A DNA stretch of 64,000 nt from Ruminococcus sp. (lineage in GTDB: Bacteria > Bacillota > Clostridia > Oscillospirales > Acutalibacteraceae), in NCBI GenBank assembly GCA_017458845.1, contig JAFSZY010000016.1, positions 1-64,000 on the forward strand, written 5' to 3'. The notes beneath the pieces are model-generated. The model did no database searches and was not told the DNA's origin. It worked only from the letters and a program-made list of their open reading frames with translations. Position numbers and translations under genes: made by a program. Positions 26,469-36,114 of this stretch are shown here, piece by piece (the first letter of the stretch is position 1; each line of letters begins with the position of its first letter).

Positions 26469-27020
26469 ATGAAGAAATTCAAAAAGCACTTTTTGGCGGC
26501 TACGCTCATCATAGCTTTGGGAGCTGCCGTGTATCTCAACTGGAGCCTTACGAGCTCAAAGCCCGTGTCCCGAAATCTGGGAGAGAGCAAGTTCGTCAAC
26601 GCCACAGTGTCCACCACCAAACCTCAGGCGAAGAAAACAAAGTCCTCAGACAGCGCCGAGCTCAGTGAAAAGCAAAAGAAATTCTTTGCCGAAGCCAAGA
26701 CAACGCGCGACAAAACTCAGGACAAAGTCATCGACACAGCCAAGGAAACCCTCAATCTTGAGGACGCCCCGGGCGCCGACCTCAACAAAGCTCAGACAAG
26801 GGTTGCGGGGATTATCAAGAACTTTACCTTACAGGACACAATCGAGTCCACTCTCAAAGCCAAGGGCTTTTCGAATGTGCTTTGCTACATAACCGACGAC
26901 GGCTGTACCATAACGGTGCTCAAAAACGAGCTCAAAAAAGACAATCAGGTCATCATCAAAGCAACGGTCAAAACCGCCTCAAACATAGCTTTTGACAAAA
27001 TCACAATAGTAACTGTTTAA
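26469..27020 (+). CDS. spoIIIAH: Stage III sporulation protein AH
   Basis: A 183-residue protein with an N-terminal membrane helix, a Lys/Ser-rich linker and a C-terminal YscJ/FliF-like domain (about 100-183). That domain binds forespore SpoIIQ across the septum. The conserved KAKGFSNVLCYITDDGC region is present. It is the last gene of the operon, and the repeat element and terminator follow. Confidence 0.95.
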   Translation: MKKFKKHFLAATLIIALGAAVYLNWSLTSSKPVSRNLGESKFVNATVSTTKPQAKKTKSSDSAELSEKQKKFFAEAKTTRDKTQDKVIDTAKETLNLEDAPGADLNKAQTRVAGIIKNFTLQDTIESTLKAKGFSNVLCYITDDGCTITVLKNELKKDNQVIIKATVKTASNIAFDKITIVTV

Positions 27021-27140
27021 GGCTTCCCCCCTGGGTGGAAGTGGCTGAGCGCAGCGAAGTCGATAGGGGGATTTGTTAGACTTTTATCCCCCTTTTATCA
27101 GCCTGCGGCTGACATTTTCCCCTAAGGGAACAACCAACAA
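27021..27140. repeat. R1 palindromic repeat element
   Basis: The left module GGCTTCCCCCCTGGGTGGAAG leads to GTGGCTGAGCGCAGCGAAGT and CGATAGGGGG. The right module is CCCCCTTTTATCAGCCTGCG and GCTGACATTTTCCCCTAAGG. The two modules are inverted copies of each other in design but have different stem sequences. A long open frame across this stretch is an artefact of the repeat. Confidence 0.7.
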
Positions 27141-27186
27141 TGTTGGATTTATATGCGGGACAACCAGGCAAGCTCAAAATGACAGT

Positions 27187-27219
27187 CGGGGCGGCTTTTT
27201 GAGCCGCCCCTTTTTCTTT
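27187..27219 (+). terminator. Terminator after the spoIIIA operon
   Basis: GGGGCGGC and GCCGCCCC pair around TTTTTGA and are followed by TTTTTCTTT. Confidence 0.9.
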
Positions 27220-27227
27220 CGTTTTCC

Positions 27228-27256
27228 TTTACAACAACCGATTATTATGCTATACT
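27228..27256 (+). promoter_or_regulatory. Promoter of the nusB operon
   Basis: TTTACA (27228-27233), 17 bases, then TATACT (27251-27256), about 30 bp before the nusB start. Confidence 0.7.
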
Positions 27257-27290
27257 GTATCTGTATATTTATGTGTAAAGTTGGGTTGCT

Positions 27291-27692
27291 ATGGATAACA
27301 GTATTTCACGTTTTAAAGCCAGAGAACAGGGGTTTATTCTGGTGTTTGAAAAGATTTTTCACCCCGAGCCGATTGAGGAAATCATATCCAACGCCGAGGA
27401 GAGCCGCGATATGGTTGTGGACAGCTATGCCATAGAGCTCGCGGGCGGCGTTTATGAAAACGCGGACAGTATTGACTCTCTTATCGAGAGCAGGCTCAAA
27501 AAGGGCTGGACGATTAAACGTATCTCAAAAACCAGCCTTGCCATTCTGCGCCTCGCGGTTTACGAGATGAAATATGTCGACAACGTGCCTGACAGCGTCG
27601 CTATCAACGAGGCTGTTGAGCTCGCCAAGAAGTACACTGTTGACGAGAGAGGGTTCATCAACGGCGTTCTCGGTTCAATCGCTAAAGAATAA
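27291..27692 (+). CDS. nusB: Transcription antitermination protein NusB
   Basis: A 133-residue all-helical protein that joins NusE (S10) on boxA RNA during rRNA transcription. Visible family features are [14 protein letters not shown] near the start, the [20 protein letters not shown] core, and the [20 protein letters not shown] segment near the end. The ribosome binding site is weak. Its stop overlaps the next ATG by one base. Confidence 0.95.
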   Translation: MDNSISRFKAREQGFILVFEKIFHPEPIEEIISNAEESRDMVVDSYAIELAGGVYENADSIDSLIESRLKKGWTIKRISKTSLAILRLAVYEMKYVDNVPDSVAINEAVELAKKYTVDERGFINGVLGSIAKE

Positions 27693-28618
27693 TGTACGTA
27701 CTCGGGATTGACACAAGCAACTACACTACCTCTCTCGCTTTGATTAATGAGAACAAAGAGGTTATACAGCGTAAAAAGCTGCTTCCCGTCAAGCAGGGAG
27801 AAGTCGGCTTGCGCCAGAGCGACGCCGTGTTCCATCACACACAGCAGCTTTACGGGCTTTATGAGGACTTGGTCAGGGACACAGACACGTCTTTGATTAA
27901 GGCTGTCGGCGTTTCCGGGAGGCCGCGTCCGGTTGAGGGCTCATATATGCCGTGCTTCACGGTTGGAATAAACGCGGCTCGGGTTATTGCCGCTACCTTA
28001 AAAGTCCCGCTCTTTACTTTCTCTCATCAGGAAGGGCACATAGCGGCGGCTGTTCTCAGCGCTGACTGCGATGAGCTTTTTACAAAGGACTTTATTGCTT
28101 TCCACGTCAGCGGCGGTACAACCGAAGCCGTTCTTGCCAAGCCAACGGGCAGCGGTTTTACTCTCGAGAAAATCGCCTCAACCCTTGACCTCAACGCGGG
28201 ACAGGCTATAGACCGCGTCGGCGTTATGCTGGGGCTTGATTTCCCTTGCGGCAGGGAGCTTGAAAAGCTGGCGCTCTCATATGACGGACAAGTTAAGGTA
28301 AAGCCCACCCTCAAAGGCTGCGACTGCTGCCTGAGCGGGCTTGAAAATCAGTGCCGCAAAATGTACGATAATAATTCTTCTAAAGAAAATATAGCTTATT
28401 ATTGCCTGAAATATATCGAGGCTGCCCTCAAAGCTATGACGGACAGGCTTCTCGGAAAATACGGCAAGCTTCCGCTCCTGTATGCGGGCGGTGTGATGTC
28501 AAATTCCATAATCCGAAAAACCTTTGAAGCAGAATACAAAGCGCTTTTTGCCGAGCCCGAGTTTTCCTGCGATAACGCGGCGGGTACGGCTTATTTAGCG
28601 CTCAGAAAATGCAGGTAA
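27692..28618 (+). CDS. TsaD/Kae1-like M22 family protein (paralogue)
   Basis: A 308-residue ASKHA-fold protein related to the tRNA t6A enzyme Tsa[18 protein letters not shown] opens the fold, HQEGHIAAA matches the HxEGH metal motif, and SGGTTEAVL and DLNAGQAIDRVGVMLGLDFP match TsaD segments. It is shorter and more divergent than true TsaD, like the second copy often found beside nusB-xseA in Clostridia. Its substrate is unknown. A canonical tsaD should exist elsewhere. Confidence 0.85.
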   Translation: MYVLGIDTSNYTTSLALINENKEVIQRKKLLPVKQGEVGLRQSDAVFHHTQQLYGLYEDLVRDTDTSLIKAVGVSGRPRPVEGSYMPCFTVGINAARVIAATLKVPLFTFSHQEGHIAAAVLSADCDELFTKDFIAFHVSGGTTEAVLAKPTGSGFTLEKIASTLDLNAGQAIDRVGVMLGLDFPCGRELEKLALSYDGQVKVKPTLKGCDCCLSGLENQCRKMYDNNSSKENIAYYCLKYIEAALKAMTDRLLGKYGKLPLLYAGGVMSNSIIRKTFEAEYKALFAEPEFSCDNAAGTAYLALRKCR

Positions 28619-28620
28619 AT

Positions 28621-29835
28621 ATGATAAATCCAACCTTTGAAAAGCCTAAAATCATAACCGTTTCTCAGCTCAACTACTATGTCAAATCCCTGCTGGAGAA
28701 CGATTTCAAACTAAATAGCGTAATTGTCACAGGCGAAATCAGCAACCTCACCGACCACTACCGCAGCGGACACATTTACTTCAGTCTCAAGGACGAAAAG
28801 TCGGTTATCCGCGCTGTTATGTTCGCGGGCAACGCGCGCAATCTTAAGTTTAAACCCAAGGAAGGTATGAAGGTCATCGCTATGGGCAGGGTTTCGCTCT
28901 ATGAGCCCAGCGGTTCCTATCAGCTCTATGTCGAGGGAATGCAGCCCGACGGTATAGGCGAGCTCGCCCTTGCGTTCGAACAGCTCAAAAAGAAGCTCGA
29001 GGAAAAGGGTATATTTGCTAAGGAACACAAAAAGCCAATCCCTAAATTCCCGCGTACTGTCGGTGTAATCACCTCACCCACAGGGGCGGCATTAAGGGAT
29101 ATCGAGAATATCCTCACACGACGTTATCCCAGGGCTGAAATCATACTCTGTCCGACGCTTGTACAGGGAGAGAACGCCGCGCCCGAGCTTGTAAAGGCGG
29201 TAAATCTTTTTAACGAGTATGACCTTGCCGATGTCATAATCATCGGCAGAGGCGGCGGCTCTATAGAGGACTTATGGGCTTTTAACAGCGAGGATTTAGC
29301 CTACGCGATTTACGCTTCAAACATCCCCGTCATTTCCGCTGTAGGGCACGAGACGGATTTTACAATCTGTGATTTTGTTTCCGACCTGCGCGCGCCTACT
29401 CCATCCGCGGCGGCTGAACTCGCCGTCCCCGACACAGAGGAGCTCAAATCCTACTACAAGTCTCAAATCCACTATCTGTCCACAATGATGGACAAAAAAC
29501 TCATCAACGCCAAAGCCGCTCTGAGAAGGAAGAAATCTCTCGTTGAGGCGGCTGTGTCCGACAAGGCTTCCGACGGGCAAAAGCTCAGGCTATTGAATAA
29601 AATCAAAAAAATCCAAAACATAGTTAACTCCCGTATGGCGGCTGAGTCCGAGAAAAACTCCGAGATTGCCGCTAAGCTCGAGGAGGTTAATCCCTTATCC
29701 GTTCTCAAGCGCGGCTATACGGTAACCGAGAAGGACGGCAAAATCATCACCTCATCAAAAGTACTGAAGCCCGACGACGAACTGACCGTAGTATTTAATG
29801 ACGGAAAAGTAGTAACAAAAGTAAAAGAAGTATAA
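28621..29835 (+). CDS. xseA: Exodeoxyribonuclease VII large subunit
   Basis: A 404-residue nuclease subunit. An N-terminal OB fold (ITVSQLNYYVKSLLE, GEISNLTDH) precedes the catalytic domain with GVITSPTGAALRDI, the IIIGRGGGSIEDLWAFN block and SAVGHETDFTICDFVSDLRA, followed by a coiled C-terminal part. I prefer the ATG at 28621, with AGGT just upstream; the ATG at 28609 has no site. The small subunit gene xseB, often next, is absent: dnaE starts only 14 bp after the stop. Confidence 0.93.
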   Translation: MINPTFEKPKIITVSQLNYYVKSLLENDFKLNSVIVTGEISNLTDHYRSGHIYFSLKDEKSVIRAVMFAGNARNLKFKPKEGMKVIAMGRVSLYEPSGSYQLYVEGMQPDGIGELALAFEQLKKKLEEKGIFAKEHKKPIPKFPRTVGVITSPTGAALRDIENILTRRYPRAEIILCPTLVQGENAAPELVKAVNLFNEYDLADVIIIGRGGGSIEDLWAFNSEDLAYAIYASNIPVISAVGHETDFTICDFVSDLRAPTPSAAAELAVPDTEELKSYYKSQIHYLSTMMDKKLINAKAALRRKKSLVEAAVSDKASDGQKLRLLNKIKKIQNIVNSRMAAESEKNSEIAAKLEEVNPLSVLKRGYTVTEKDGKIITSSKVLKPDDELTVVFNDGKVVTKVKEV

Positions 29836-29849
29836 AAGGATTATAAAAA

Positions 29850-32800
29850 ATGTCATTCACTCATTTACACGTTCACAGCGAGTACAGTCTGCTCGACGGC
29901 GCGTGCAGGATAAACGAACTGCCAAAAGCCGCCAGGGAGCTCGGACAAACATCTCTCGCGATAACCGACCACGGCGTAATGTACGGCGTGGTGGATTTTT
30001 GGCGCGCGTGTAAAAAAGAGGGGATAAAGCCCGTTATAGGCTGCGAGGTGTACGTCGCGCCCCGCACGCGCTTTGACAAGAGCTTTGATTTTGACAAGCA
30101 GTATTATCATATGATTCTCCTCTGCGAGAACAACACGGGCTATCAGAACCTTATCAAAATGGTTTCTCTCGGCTTTACCGAGGGCTTTTATAACAAGCCC
30201 AGAATAGACGACGAACTGCTCGAAAAGCACCACGAGGGTTTAATCTGCCTGTCCGCCTGTATAGCGGGCGAGATTCCGCGGAATATCTTAGGCGGCAACT
30301 ACCTTGCCGCCAAGGAAAAGGCGCTTTATTATCAGAAAATATTCGGTAGGGACAACTTTTTTATTGAGCTTCAGGATCACGGTCTTGAAGAGGAGCGCCG
30401 CGCAAACCCCGAGCTCATCAGACTGGCGGACGAAATCGGCGCCCCTCTCGTTGCCACCAATGACGCGCACTATATCAGTAAGGATGACGCTCAAACCCAC
30501 AGCATTCTGCTCTGTATCCAGACCAACAAGACCATTGAGGACGAGGACAGAATGCAGTTTGAGACCGAGGAGTTTTATCTTAAATCCGAGGATGAAATGC
30601 GTTCGCTCTTCCCCGAACACCCCGAGGCGTTTGATAATACCGCCAAAATTGCCGAGCGCTGTAATGTTGAGTTCGTGTTCGGCGAGCGTAAGCTCCCGCG
30701 CTTTCCGCTGCCAGAGGGCACGGACCATTTTGAGTATTTCAGGAATGAGTGCTATAAAGGACTCAGCCGTCATTACGGCTCAAACCCCGACCAAGGCATA
30801 GTCGACAGGCTGGAATATGAGCTCGAGACTATCGGCAGAATGGGCTTTGTCGATTACTATTTAATCGTAAACGACTACGTTCAGTTCGCCAAACGTTCGG
30901 GCATATCCGTCGGACCGGGGCGAGGCTCGGGCGCGGGTTCTCTGTGCGCCTATTGTATCGGCATTACAGATGTAGACCCGATTAAGTACGACTTGCTCTT
31001 TGAGCGCTTTTTGAATCCCGAGCGCGTCAGTATGCCCGATTTTGATATCGACTTCCACACCGTAGGACGCGCGAGAGTTATCGACTACGTTGTCGAAAAG
31101 TACGGCGCCGACCACGTTTCTCAGATTATCGCTTTCGGCACAATGGCGGCGCGCGGTTCAATCCGTGATGTCGGGCGCGCTTTGGCCGCGCCTTACGCCG
31201 CTGTGGATAAGATAGCAAAGCTCGTTCCCAACGAATTAAATATAACTATCGAAAAGGCGATGAAGCTTTCGCCCGAGTTAAAGAATCTGTACGACACCGA
31301 CGCGCGCACAAAGAACATTCTCGACATCGCGATGAAGCTGGAGGGAATGCCCCGCCACGCCACAATGCACGCGGCAGGCGTGGTTATCACCGAGAAGCCC
31401 GTTTCCGATTATGTTCCGCTCTCGTCAAACGACGGCAACACTGTCACCCAGTTTACTATGACAACCTTGGAGGAACTCGGGCTTTTGAAGATGGACTTCC
31501 TCGGACTTCGCAATCTAAACATAATCGACGATACCGAGAAGCTTATACACACAAAAAATCCAGATTTTGATATAAACAAAATCCCCGATGATGACAAGGC
31601 GGTCTACAGGATGATGTCCGCGGGCAGCACCGAGGGCGTTTTCCAGTTTGAGTCGCAGGGTATGCGCAACGTGCTCACCCAGCTCAGACCCGACCACTTT
31701 GAGGACTTAATAGCGGTAATCTCGCTTTACCGCCCTGGTCCTATGGACAGCATTCCCACATATATCGAACGCCGTCATAACCCGCAAAAAATCCGCTATA
31801 AGCACCCGCTTCTGGAGGATATACTCAAAGTCACCTACGGCTGTATTGTCTATCAGGAGCAGGTTATGCGGATACTCCGCAAGCTCGCGGGCTATTCTCT
31901 CGGCAGAGCGGATATTGTGCGCCGCGCTATGAGCAAGAAAAAGCACGACGTAATGGAAAAGGAACGTCAGATTTTTATAGAAGGTCTTACGGACGACAGA
32001 GGAAATATTGTCGTTGACGGCTGTATCAGGCGAGGCGTGAGCAGGCAGATAGCAGTGTCCATCTTTGATGAGATGGAGAGCTTCGCCTCCTACGCATTCA
32101 ACAAATCCCACGCCACAGCCTACGCCAAGATTTCCTACCAGACGGCGTATCTGAAGTGCCGCTATCCCAAGGAATATATGGCGGCTCTGATGTCCAGTGT
32201 GCTCGACAGGCAGAACAAGCTCGCCGTCTACATTTCCGAGTGCCACTCAATGGGCATAAAGGTTCTCCCGCCCGACGTGAACACCAGCCTTTACGGCTTT
32301 ACCGTGTCCGGCAAGGATATAAGATACGGTCTGCTCGCCGTCAAGAACCTTGGCAGACAGTTTATAGATAACATTATCTCCCAGCGCAAGCTTGGCAAAT
32401 ATACGAGCTTCTACGACTTCTGCAAACGCAATTACGGTCCGTCAATGAACTCCAGAGCGGTTGAAAGCCTGATTAAATGCGGAGCGCTGGACAGTATGGG
32501 GCTCAACCGCCGACAGATGCTTATGATGGTCAGGGATGTACTTGACGACCTGGAGTTTGAGAGCAAAAAGAATATGCGCGGTCAACTCTCGTTTTTTGAT
32601 ATAGACGAGGATTTAAAACCTGACGGCGCGACTCCCAAAGCTCCCGATATACCTGAGTTCTCAAAGGAGGATTTGCTGTTTATGGAGAACGAGGTTGTCG
32701 GAATGTATCTCAGCGGACACCCCATTGACGAGTACGAGGACTACATCAAGTCCGTCCGCTGTGACAGGATAGGGGACATCATAAACCGCGAAACGAGCGC

Positions 32801-33335
32801 CTATAAGGACAAGCAGAAGGTTCGTGTGGTGTGCATCGTGTCAAAAGTCAAAACCCAGATTACCAAGAACAACCTGATGATGGCTTTCGTTACGGTGGAG
32901 GACAGGTACGGTATGACGGAGTGCATAGTTTTCCCCAATGTTTTCTCAAAGCGCGGCGCTCTGCTTTCGCAGGGCAGCGTTGTTGAAATTTTCGGTACGC
33001 TCAGTTTCCGCGAGGATGAGGAGCCCAAAATCATAGCCGACGAAATCCGCGCGGTTGACAAGAACGCTCAGCCCGAGCCCGAGCCCGTCAAAACTAAAAA
33101 GCCCTCTGACAAGCCCCCGACGCTTTATATAAGAGTGGACAACCTCGAGAGCGAGGGCTACAGGAAAGCCCGTCAGGTTACGGATATCTTCGACGGCAGA
33201 ACGCCTGTAATCTACTACCTCAACGATACAAAAAAGTCGTTTATGGCTCCCGATACAATGTGGGTGAGCCTCAACGACGTTATGATAAACGAACTCAAAA
33301 GAAGATTGGGCGACGAGAACGTGGTGGTGAAATAA
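29850..33335 (+). CDS. dnaE: DNA polymerase III subunit alpha
   Basis: A 1161-residue C-family replicative polymerase. The PHP domain starts at FTHLHVHSEYSLLDGA (residues 3-18). The catalytic PDFDIDFH is near residue 397. FNKSHATAYA marks the fingers region, and a helix-hairpin-helix and an OB domain (VRVVCIVSKVKTQITK near 995) follow. The length is normal for DnaE. It shares an operon with nusB, the TsaD-like gene and xseA. Confidence 0.97.
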   Translation: MSFTHLHVHSEYSLLDGACRINELPKAARELGQTSLAITDHGVMYGVVDFWRACKKEGIKPVIGCEVYVAPRTRFDKSFDFDKQYYHMILLCENNTGYQNLIKMVSLGFTEGFYNKPRIDDELLEKHHEGLICLSACIAGEIPRNILGGNYLAAKEKALYYQKIFGRDNFFIELQDHGLEEERRANPELIRLADEIGAPLVATNDAHYISKDDAQTHSILLCIQTNKTIEDEDRMQFETEEFYLKSEDEMRSLFPEHPEAFDNTAKIAERCNVEFVFGERKLPRFPLPEGTDHFEYFRNECYKGLSRHYGSNPDQGIVDRLEYELETIGRMGFVDYYLIVNDYVQFAKRSGISVGPGRGSGAGSLCAYCIGITDVDPIKYDLLFERFLNPERVSMPDFDIDFHTVGRARVIDYVVEKYGADHVSQIIAFGTMAARGSIRDVGRALAAPYAAVDKIAKLVPNELNITIEKAMKLSPELKNLYDTDARTKNILDIAMKLEGMPRHATMHAAGVVITEKPVSDYVPLSSNDGNTVTQFTMTTLEELGLLKMDFLGLRNLNIIDDTEKLIHTKNPDFDINKIPDDDKAVYRMMSAGSTEGVFQFESQGMRNVLTQLRPDHFEDLIAVISLYRPGPMDSIPTYIERRHNPQKIRYKHPLLEDILKVTYGCIVYQEQVMRILRKLAGYSLGRADIVRRAMSKKKHDVMEKERQIFIEGLTDDRGNIVVDGCIRRGVSRQIAVSIFDEMESFASYAFNKSHATAYAKISYQTAYLKCRYPKEYMAALMSSVLDRQNKLAVYISECHSMGIKVLPPDVNTSLYGFTVSGKDIRYGLLAVKNLGRQFIDNIISQRKLGKYTSFYDFCKRNYGPSMNSRAVESLIKCGALDSMGLNRRQMLMMVRDVLDDLEFESKKNMRGQLSFFDIDEDLKPDGATPKAPDIPEFSKEDLLFMENEVVGMYLSGHPIDEYEDYIKSVRCDRIGDIINRETSAYKDKQKVRVVCIVSKVKTQITKNNLMMAFVTVEDRYGMTECIVFPNVFSKRGALLSQGSVVEIFGTLSFREDEEPKIIADEIRAVDKNAQPEPEPVKTKKPSDKPPTLYIRVDNLESEGYRKARQVTDIFDGRTPVIYYLNDTKKSFMAPDTMWVSLNDVMINELKRRLGDENVVVK

Positions 33336-33515
33336 AGGCTCCTTTGGCTAAAGGAGCTGTCGAGCAACGCGAGACTGAGGATTGTATAAATGCGGCGCAG
33401 CCGCCACATTGTTCTGATACTATGTTGATTTCCCAAGGAACTTGTGAAATCAAAACCCATCCTCAGTCGCCTACGGCGACAGCTCCTTCACCACGAAGGA
33501 GCCTGCCGATGTTCT
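33336..33515. repeat. R2 palindromic repeat element with inverted ends
   Basis: No gene. The left end GGCTCCTTTGGCTAAAGGAG-CTGTC-[GAGCAACGCGAG]-ACTGAGGATTG is mirrored by the right end, which read backwards is GGCTCCTTCGTGGTGAAGGA-GCTGTC-[GCCGTAGGC]-GACTGAGGATG. Each end is two hairpins. The frames match but the bracketed stems differ. The size and inverted ends are like a MITE. Confidence 0.7.
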
Positions 33516-33534
33516 GCTATCCAACTAATTCCTA

Positions 33535-33563
33535 TTGACTCAATCGACATTTAGTGCTAAAAT
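33535..33563 (+). promoter_or_regulatory. Promoter of iorAB
   Basis: TTGACT (33535-33540), 17 bases, then TAAAAT (33558-33563), about 50 bp upstream of iorA. Confidence 0.65.
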
Positions 33564-33611
33564 AATACTTTAGTACGGTAAAATTTTTAATTATATAGAT
33601 AAGGTGATTTT

Positions 33612-35354
33612 ATGAAAGAATTATTAATCGGCAACGCCGCTGTCGCGCGCGGACTTTACGACGCGGGCTGCAAGGTTATTTCCAGTTACCCCGGCACTCC
33701 CAGTACCGAAATTACTGAGACCTTCGCCAAGTTTGACAACGCCTATTGCGAGTGGGCTCCCAACGAGAAGGTTGCCGCCGAGGCGGCTTTCGGCGCGTCT
33801 CTTAACGGCAAGCGTTCATCATGCTGTATGAAGCACGTGGGCTTAAACGTAGCCGCCGACCCGCTGTTCACAATGTCTTACACAGGCATTAACGGCGGAA
33901 TGGTAATCTGCGTAGCCGACGACGCGGGTATGCACTCGTCCCAGAACGAGCAGGATTCCCGTCATTACGCTATAGCCTCAAAGGTTCCTATGCTCGAGCC
34001 CTCCGACTCTCAGGAGGCTTACGACTTCGCGCGCGCGGCTTTTGATATTTCCGAGGAGTTCGACACTCCCGTACTGCTCAAGATGTGCACCCGTGTTGCT
34101 CACTCACAGAGTATTGTAGAGACCAGAGAACCCCTCACAGATACAGACAAAGAGTATCAAAAGCTTCCTCAAAAGTACATTATGGCGCCCGCTAACGCAA
34201 TCCGCCGCCATCCTTTTGTGGAGGAGAGAACTCAGAAGCTCACGGAGTACGCCGAAACCTCACCCCTTAACAGAGTTGAGGAAGGCGACGGCTCCAAGGA
34301 CTTCGGTATCATCACGTCCTCCACATCCTATCAGTATGTTAAGGAGGTTTTCGGCGATACTGTTTCCGTGTTAAAGCTCGGTATCATCAACCCGCTTCCC
34401 GTCAAGCTCATCAGGGACTTTGCTTCAAAGCTTGACAAGGTTTATGTTGTTGAGGAGCTCGACCCGATTGTCGAAACCCACTGCAAAAACATAGGCGTTG
34501 ACGTTGTCGGCAAGGATATATTCTCAATCACAGGCGAGTTCTCGCAGAAAACCATCTCCAAAGCCTTGGGCTTGGAGGATAAATTCAGCGTAAAGCTCGA
34601 CGAGGATATCCCCGTTCGTCCTCCTATGATGTGCGCGGGCTGTCCCCACAGAGGTATGTACTATGTGCTCGCCAAGAACAAGGTCACCGTTCTCGGCGAC
34701 ATCGGCTGCTACACGCTCGGTATGGCGCCGCCCCTCAACGCTCTCGATATGACGCTTTGTATGGGCGCTTCCGTTTCGGGCATCCACGGCTTCAATGTAG
34801 CGGGCGGTGAGGAGTGTGAGAAGAAAACCGTCTGCGTAATCGGCGACTCAACCTTTATGCACTCCGGTGTTACGGGACTTATCAACATTGCTTATAACCA
34901 GTCAAATTCGACTGTAATTATTTTAGATAACTCAATCACGGGTATGACAGGCCACCAGCAGAACCCCACCACGGGCTACTCAATCAAGGGCGACCCCGCG
35001 GGCAAGGTTAATCTCGAGGATTTGTGCCATTCCATCGGCATCAACTCCGTAAGAGTTGTAGACCCCTACAACCTTGCCGAGTGCGAAAAAGTGCTCAAAG
35101 AGGAAATGGCTAAGGCAGAGCCATCGGTAATCATTTCCCGCAGACCTTGCGTACTGCTCAAGTATGTCAAACCTAAGAAACCGCTTCACGTCAACCCCGA
35201 GAAATGCAAGAGCTGCAAGCGCTGTATGAAGTTCGGCTGTCCCGCAATCAGCTTCAAGGACAATCACGCCGTTGTAGACCCGACGCTCTGTGTTGGATGC
35301 GGAGTTTGTGAACAGCTCTGCGCTTTTGACGCTTTCGAAAGTGAGGTAGACTGA
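33612..35354 (+). CDS. iorA: Indolepyruvate:ferredoxin oxidoreductase alpha subunit
   Basis: A 580-residue thiamine-pyrophosphate enzyme subunit. It oxidatively decarboxylates aryl pyruvates (from Trp, Phe, Tyr) to aryl-acetyl-CoA and reduces ferredoxin. The N-terminal pyrimidine-binding domain holds SSYPGTPSTEITE. The TPP-binding half holds CAGCPHRG and GDIGCYTLG, and GDSTFMHSG with NSITGMTGHQQNP. A C-terminal 2[4Fe-4S] ferredoxin domain carries CKSCKRCMKFGCP and CVGCGVCEQLC. iorB follows after two bases. Confidence 0.96.
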   Translation: MKELLIGNAAVARGLYDAGCKVISSYPGTPSTEITETFAKFDNAYCEWAPNEKVAAEAAFGASLNGKRSSCCMKHVGLNVAADPLFTMSYTGINGGMVICVADDAGMHSSQNEQDSRHYAIASKVPMLEPSDSQEAYDFARAAFDISEEFDTPVLLKMCTRVAHSQSIVETREPLTDTDKEYQKLPQKYIMAPANAIRRHPFVEERTQKLTEYAETSPLNRVEEGDGSKDFGIITSSTSYQYVKEVFGDTVSVLKLGIINPLPVKLIRDFASKLDKVYVVEELDPIVETHCKNIGVDVVGKDIFSITGEFSQKTISKALGLEDKFSVKLDEDIPVRPPMMCAGCPHRGMYYVLAKNKVTVLGDIGCYTLGMAPPLNALDMTLCMGASVSGIHGFNVAGGEECEKKTVCVIGDSTFMHSGVTGLINIAYNQSNSTVIILDNSITGMTGHQQNPTTGYSIKGDPAGKVNLEDLCHSIGINSVRVVDPYNLAECEKVLKEEMAKAEPSVIISRRPCVLLKYVKPKKPLHVNPEKCKSCKRCMKFGCPAISFKDNHAVVDPTLCVGCGVCEQLCAFDAFESEVD

Positions 35355-35356
35355 GT

Positions 35357-35929
35357 ATGGAAACAAAGAATATTATGATAGTAGGCGTAGGCGGACAGGG
35401 TTCGCTGCTCGCCAGTAAGCTTTTGGGACGTCTCCTCGTGGATGAGGGTTACGACGTTAAAGTAAGCGAGGTTCACGGAATGAGCCAGCGCGGCGGTTCG
35501 GTTGTCACATATGTCCGCTTCGGCGACAAGGTTTATTCTCCCGTTATCGAGGACGGCGAGGCTGACTTTATCGTAAGCTTTGAGAAGCTCGAGGCGGCTC
35601 GCTACGCGGACAAGCTCAAAAAGGACGGTACGGTTATCGTCAACACCCAGCAGATTGACCCTATGCCCGTAATTATCGGCGCAAAAACCTATCCCGAGGA
35701 TATTTTAGACACAATGGCTCAGAAGGGCGTGAACGTGGACGGAATAGACGCGCTCTCGCTCGCCAATGAGGCGGGTTCCTCAAAGGCGTGCAACATTGTG
35801 CTTATGGGCAGGCTCGCCAAGTATTTTGACATCCCCGTCGAAAAATGGCAGGCGGCTATCGAAAAATGCGTAAAGCCTCAGTTTGTTGAAATAAATCATA
35901 AGGCGTTTGAGCTTGGATATAACTTTTAA
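35357..35929 (+). CDS. iorB: Indolepyruvate:ferredoxin oxidoreductase beta subunit
   Basis: A 190-residue gamma-type 2-oxoacid oxidoreductase domain. It begins with IMIVGVGGQGSLLASKLLG and carries the conserved EVHGMSQRGGSVVTYVRFG segment. It completes the IorAB enzyme with the upstream gene. TGAGTATGG links the two reading frames closely. Confidence 0.96.
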   Translation: METKNIMIVGVGGQGSLLASKLLGRLLVDEGYDVKVSEVHGMSQRGGSVVTYVRFGDKVYSPVIEDGEADFIVSFEKLEAARYADKLKKDGTVIVNTQQIDPMPVIIGAKTYPEDILDTMAQKGVNVDGIDALSLANEAGSSKACNIVLMGRLAKYFDIPVEKWQAAIEKCVKPQFVEINHKAFELGYNF

Positions 35930-35935
35930 AAACAA

Positions 35936-36077
35936 AGTCCCCCTTTGCTAAAGGGGGAAAGAAATCAACTTGTTGATTTCAAGGGGGATTGAGTTATATA
36001 TCAGAGCGATATTTGTTATATGTAAAATCCCACCGTCACGCCTGCGGCGTGCCACCTCCCTTAATAAAGGGAGGCTT
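35936..36077. repeat. R1 palindromic repeat element
   Basis: No gene. The left module is CCCCCTTTGCTAAAGGGGGA, then AAATCAACTTGTTGATTT and CAAGGGGGAT. The right module, read on the minus strand, is AAGCCTCCCTTTATTAAGGG, then AGGTGGC-[ACGCCGCAGGCGT]-GACGGTGGGAT. It separates iorB from paaK. Confidence 0.65.
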
Positions 36078-36114
36078 AAAAAGTATCAATTTTAATGGGA
36101 AAGGAATGATACCA

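Noticed and set aside
27073..27435. Open frame of 120 codons after spoIIIAH
   Set aside because: It runs through the repeat, the terminator and the nusB promoter and overlaps nusB in another frame.
35989..36114. N-terminal extension of paaK
   Set aside because: The extra 42 codons fall in a repeat element, and the ATG at 36115 has both the ribosome binding site and the family N-terminus.
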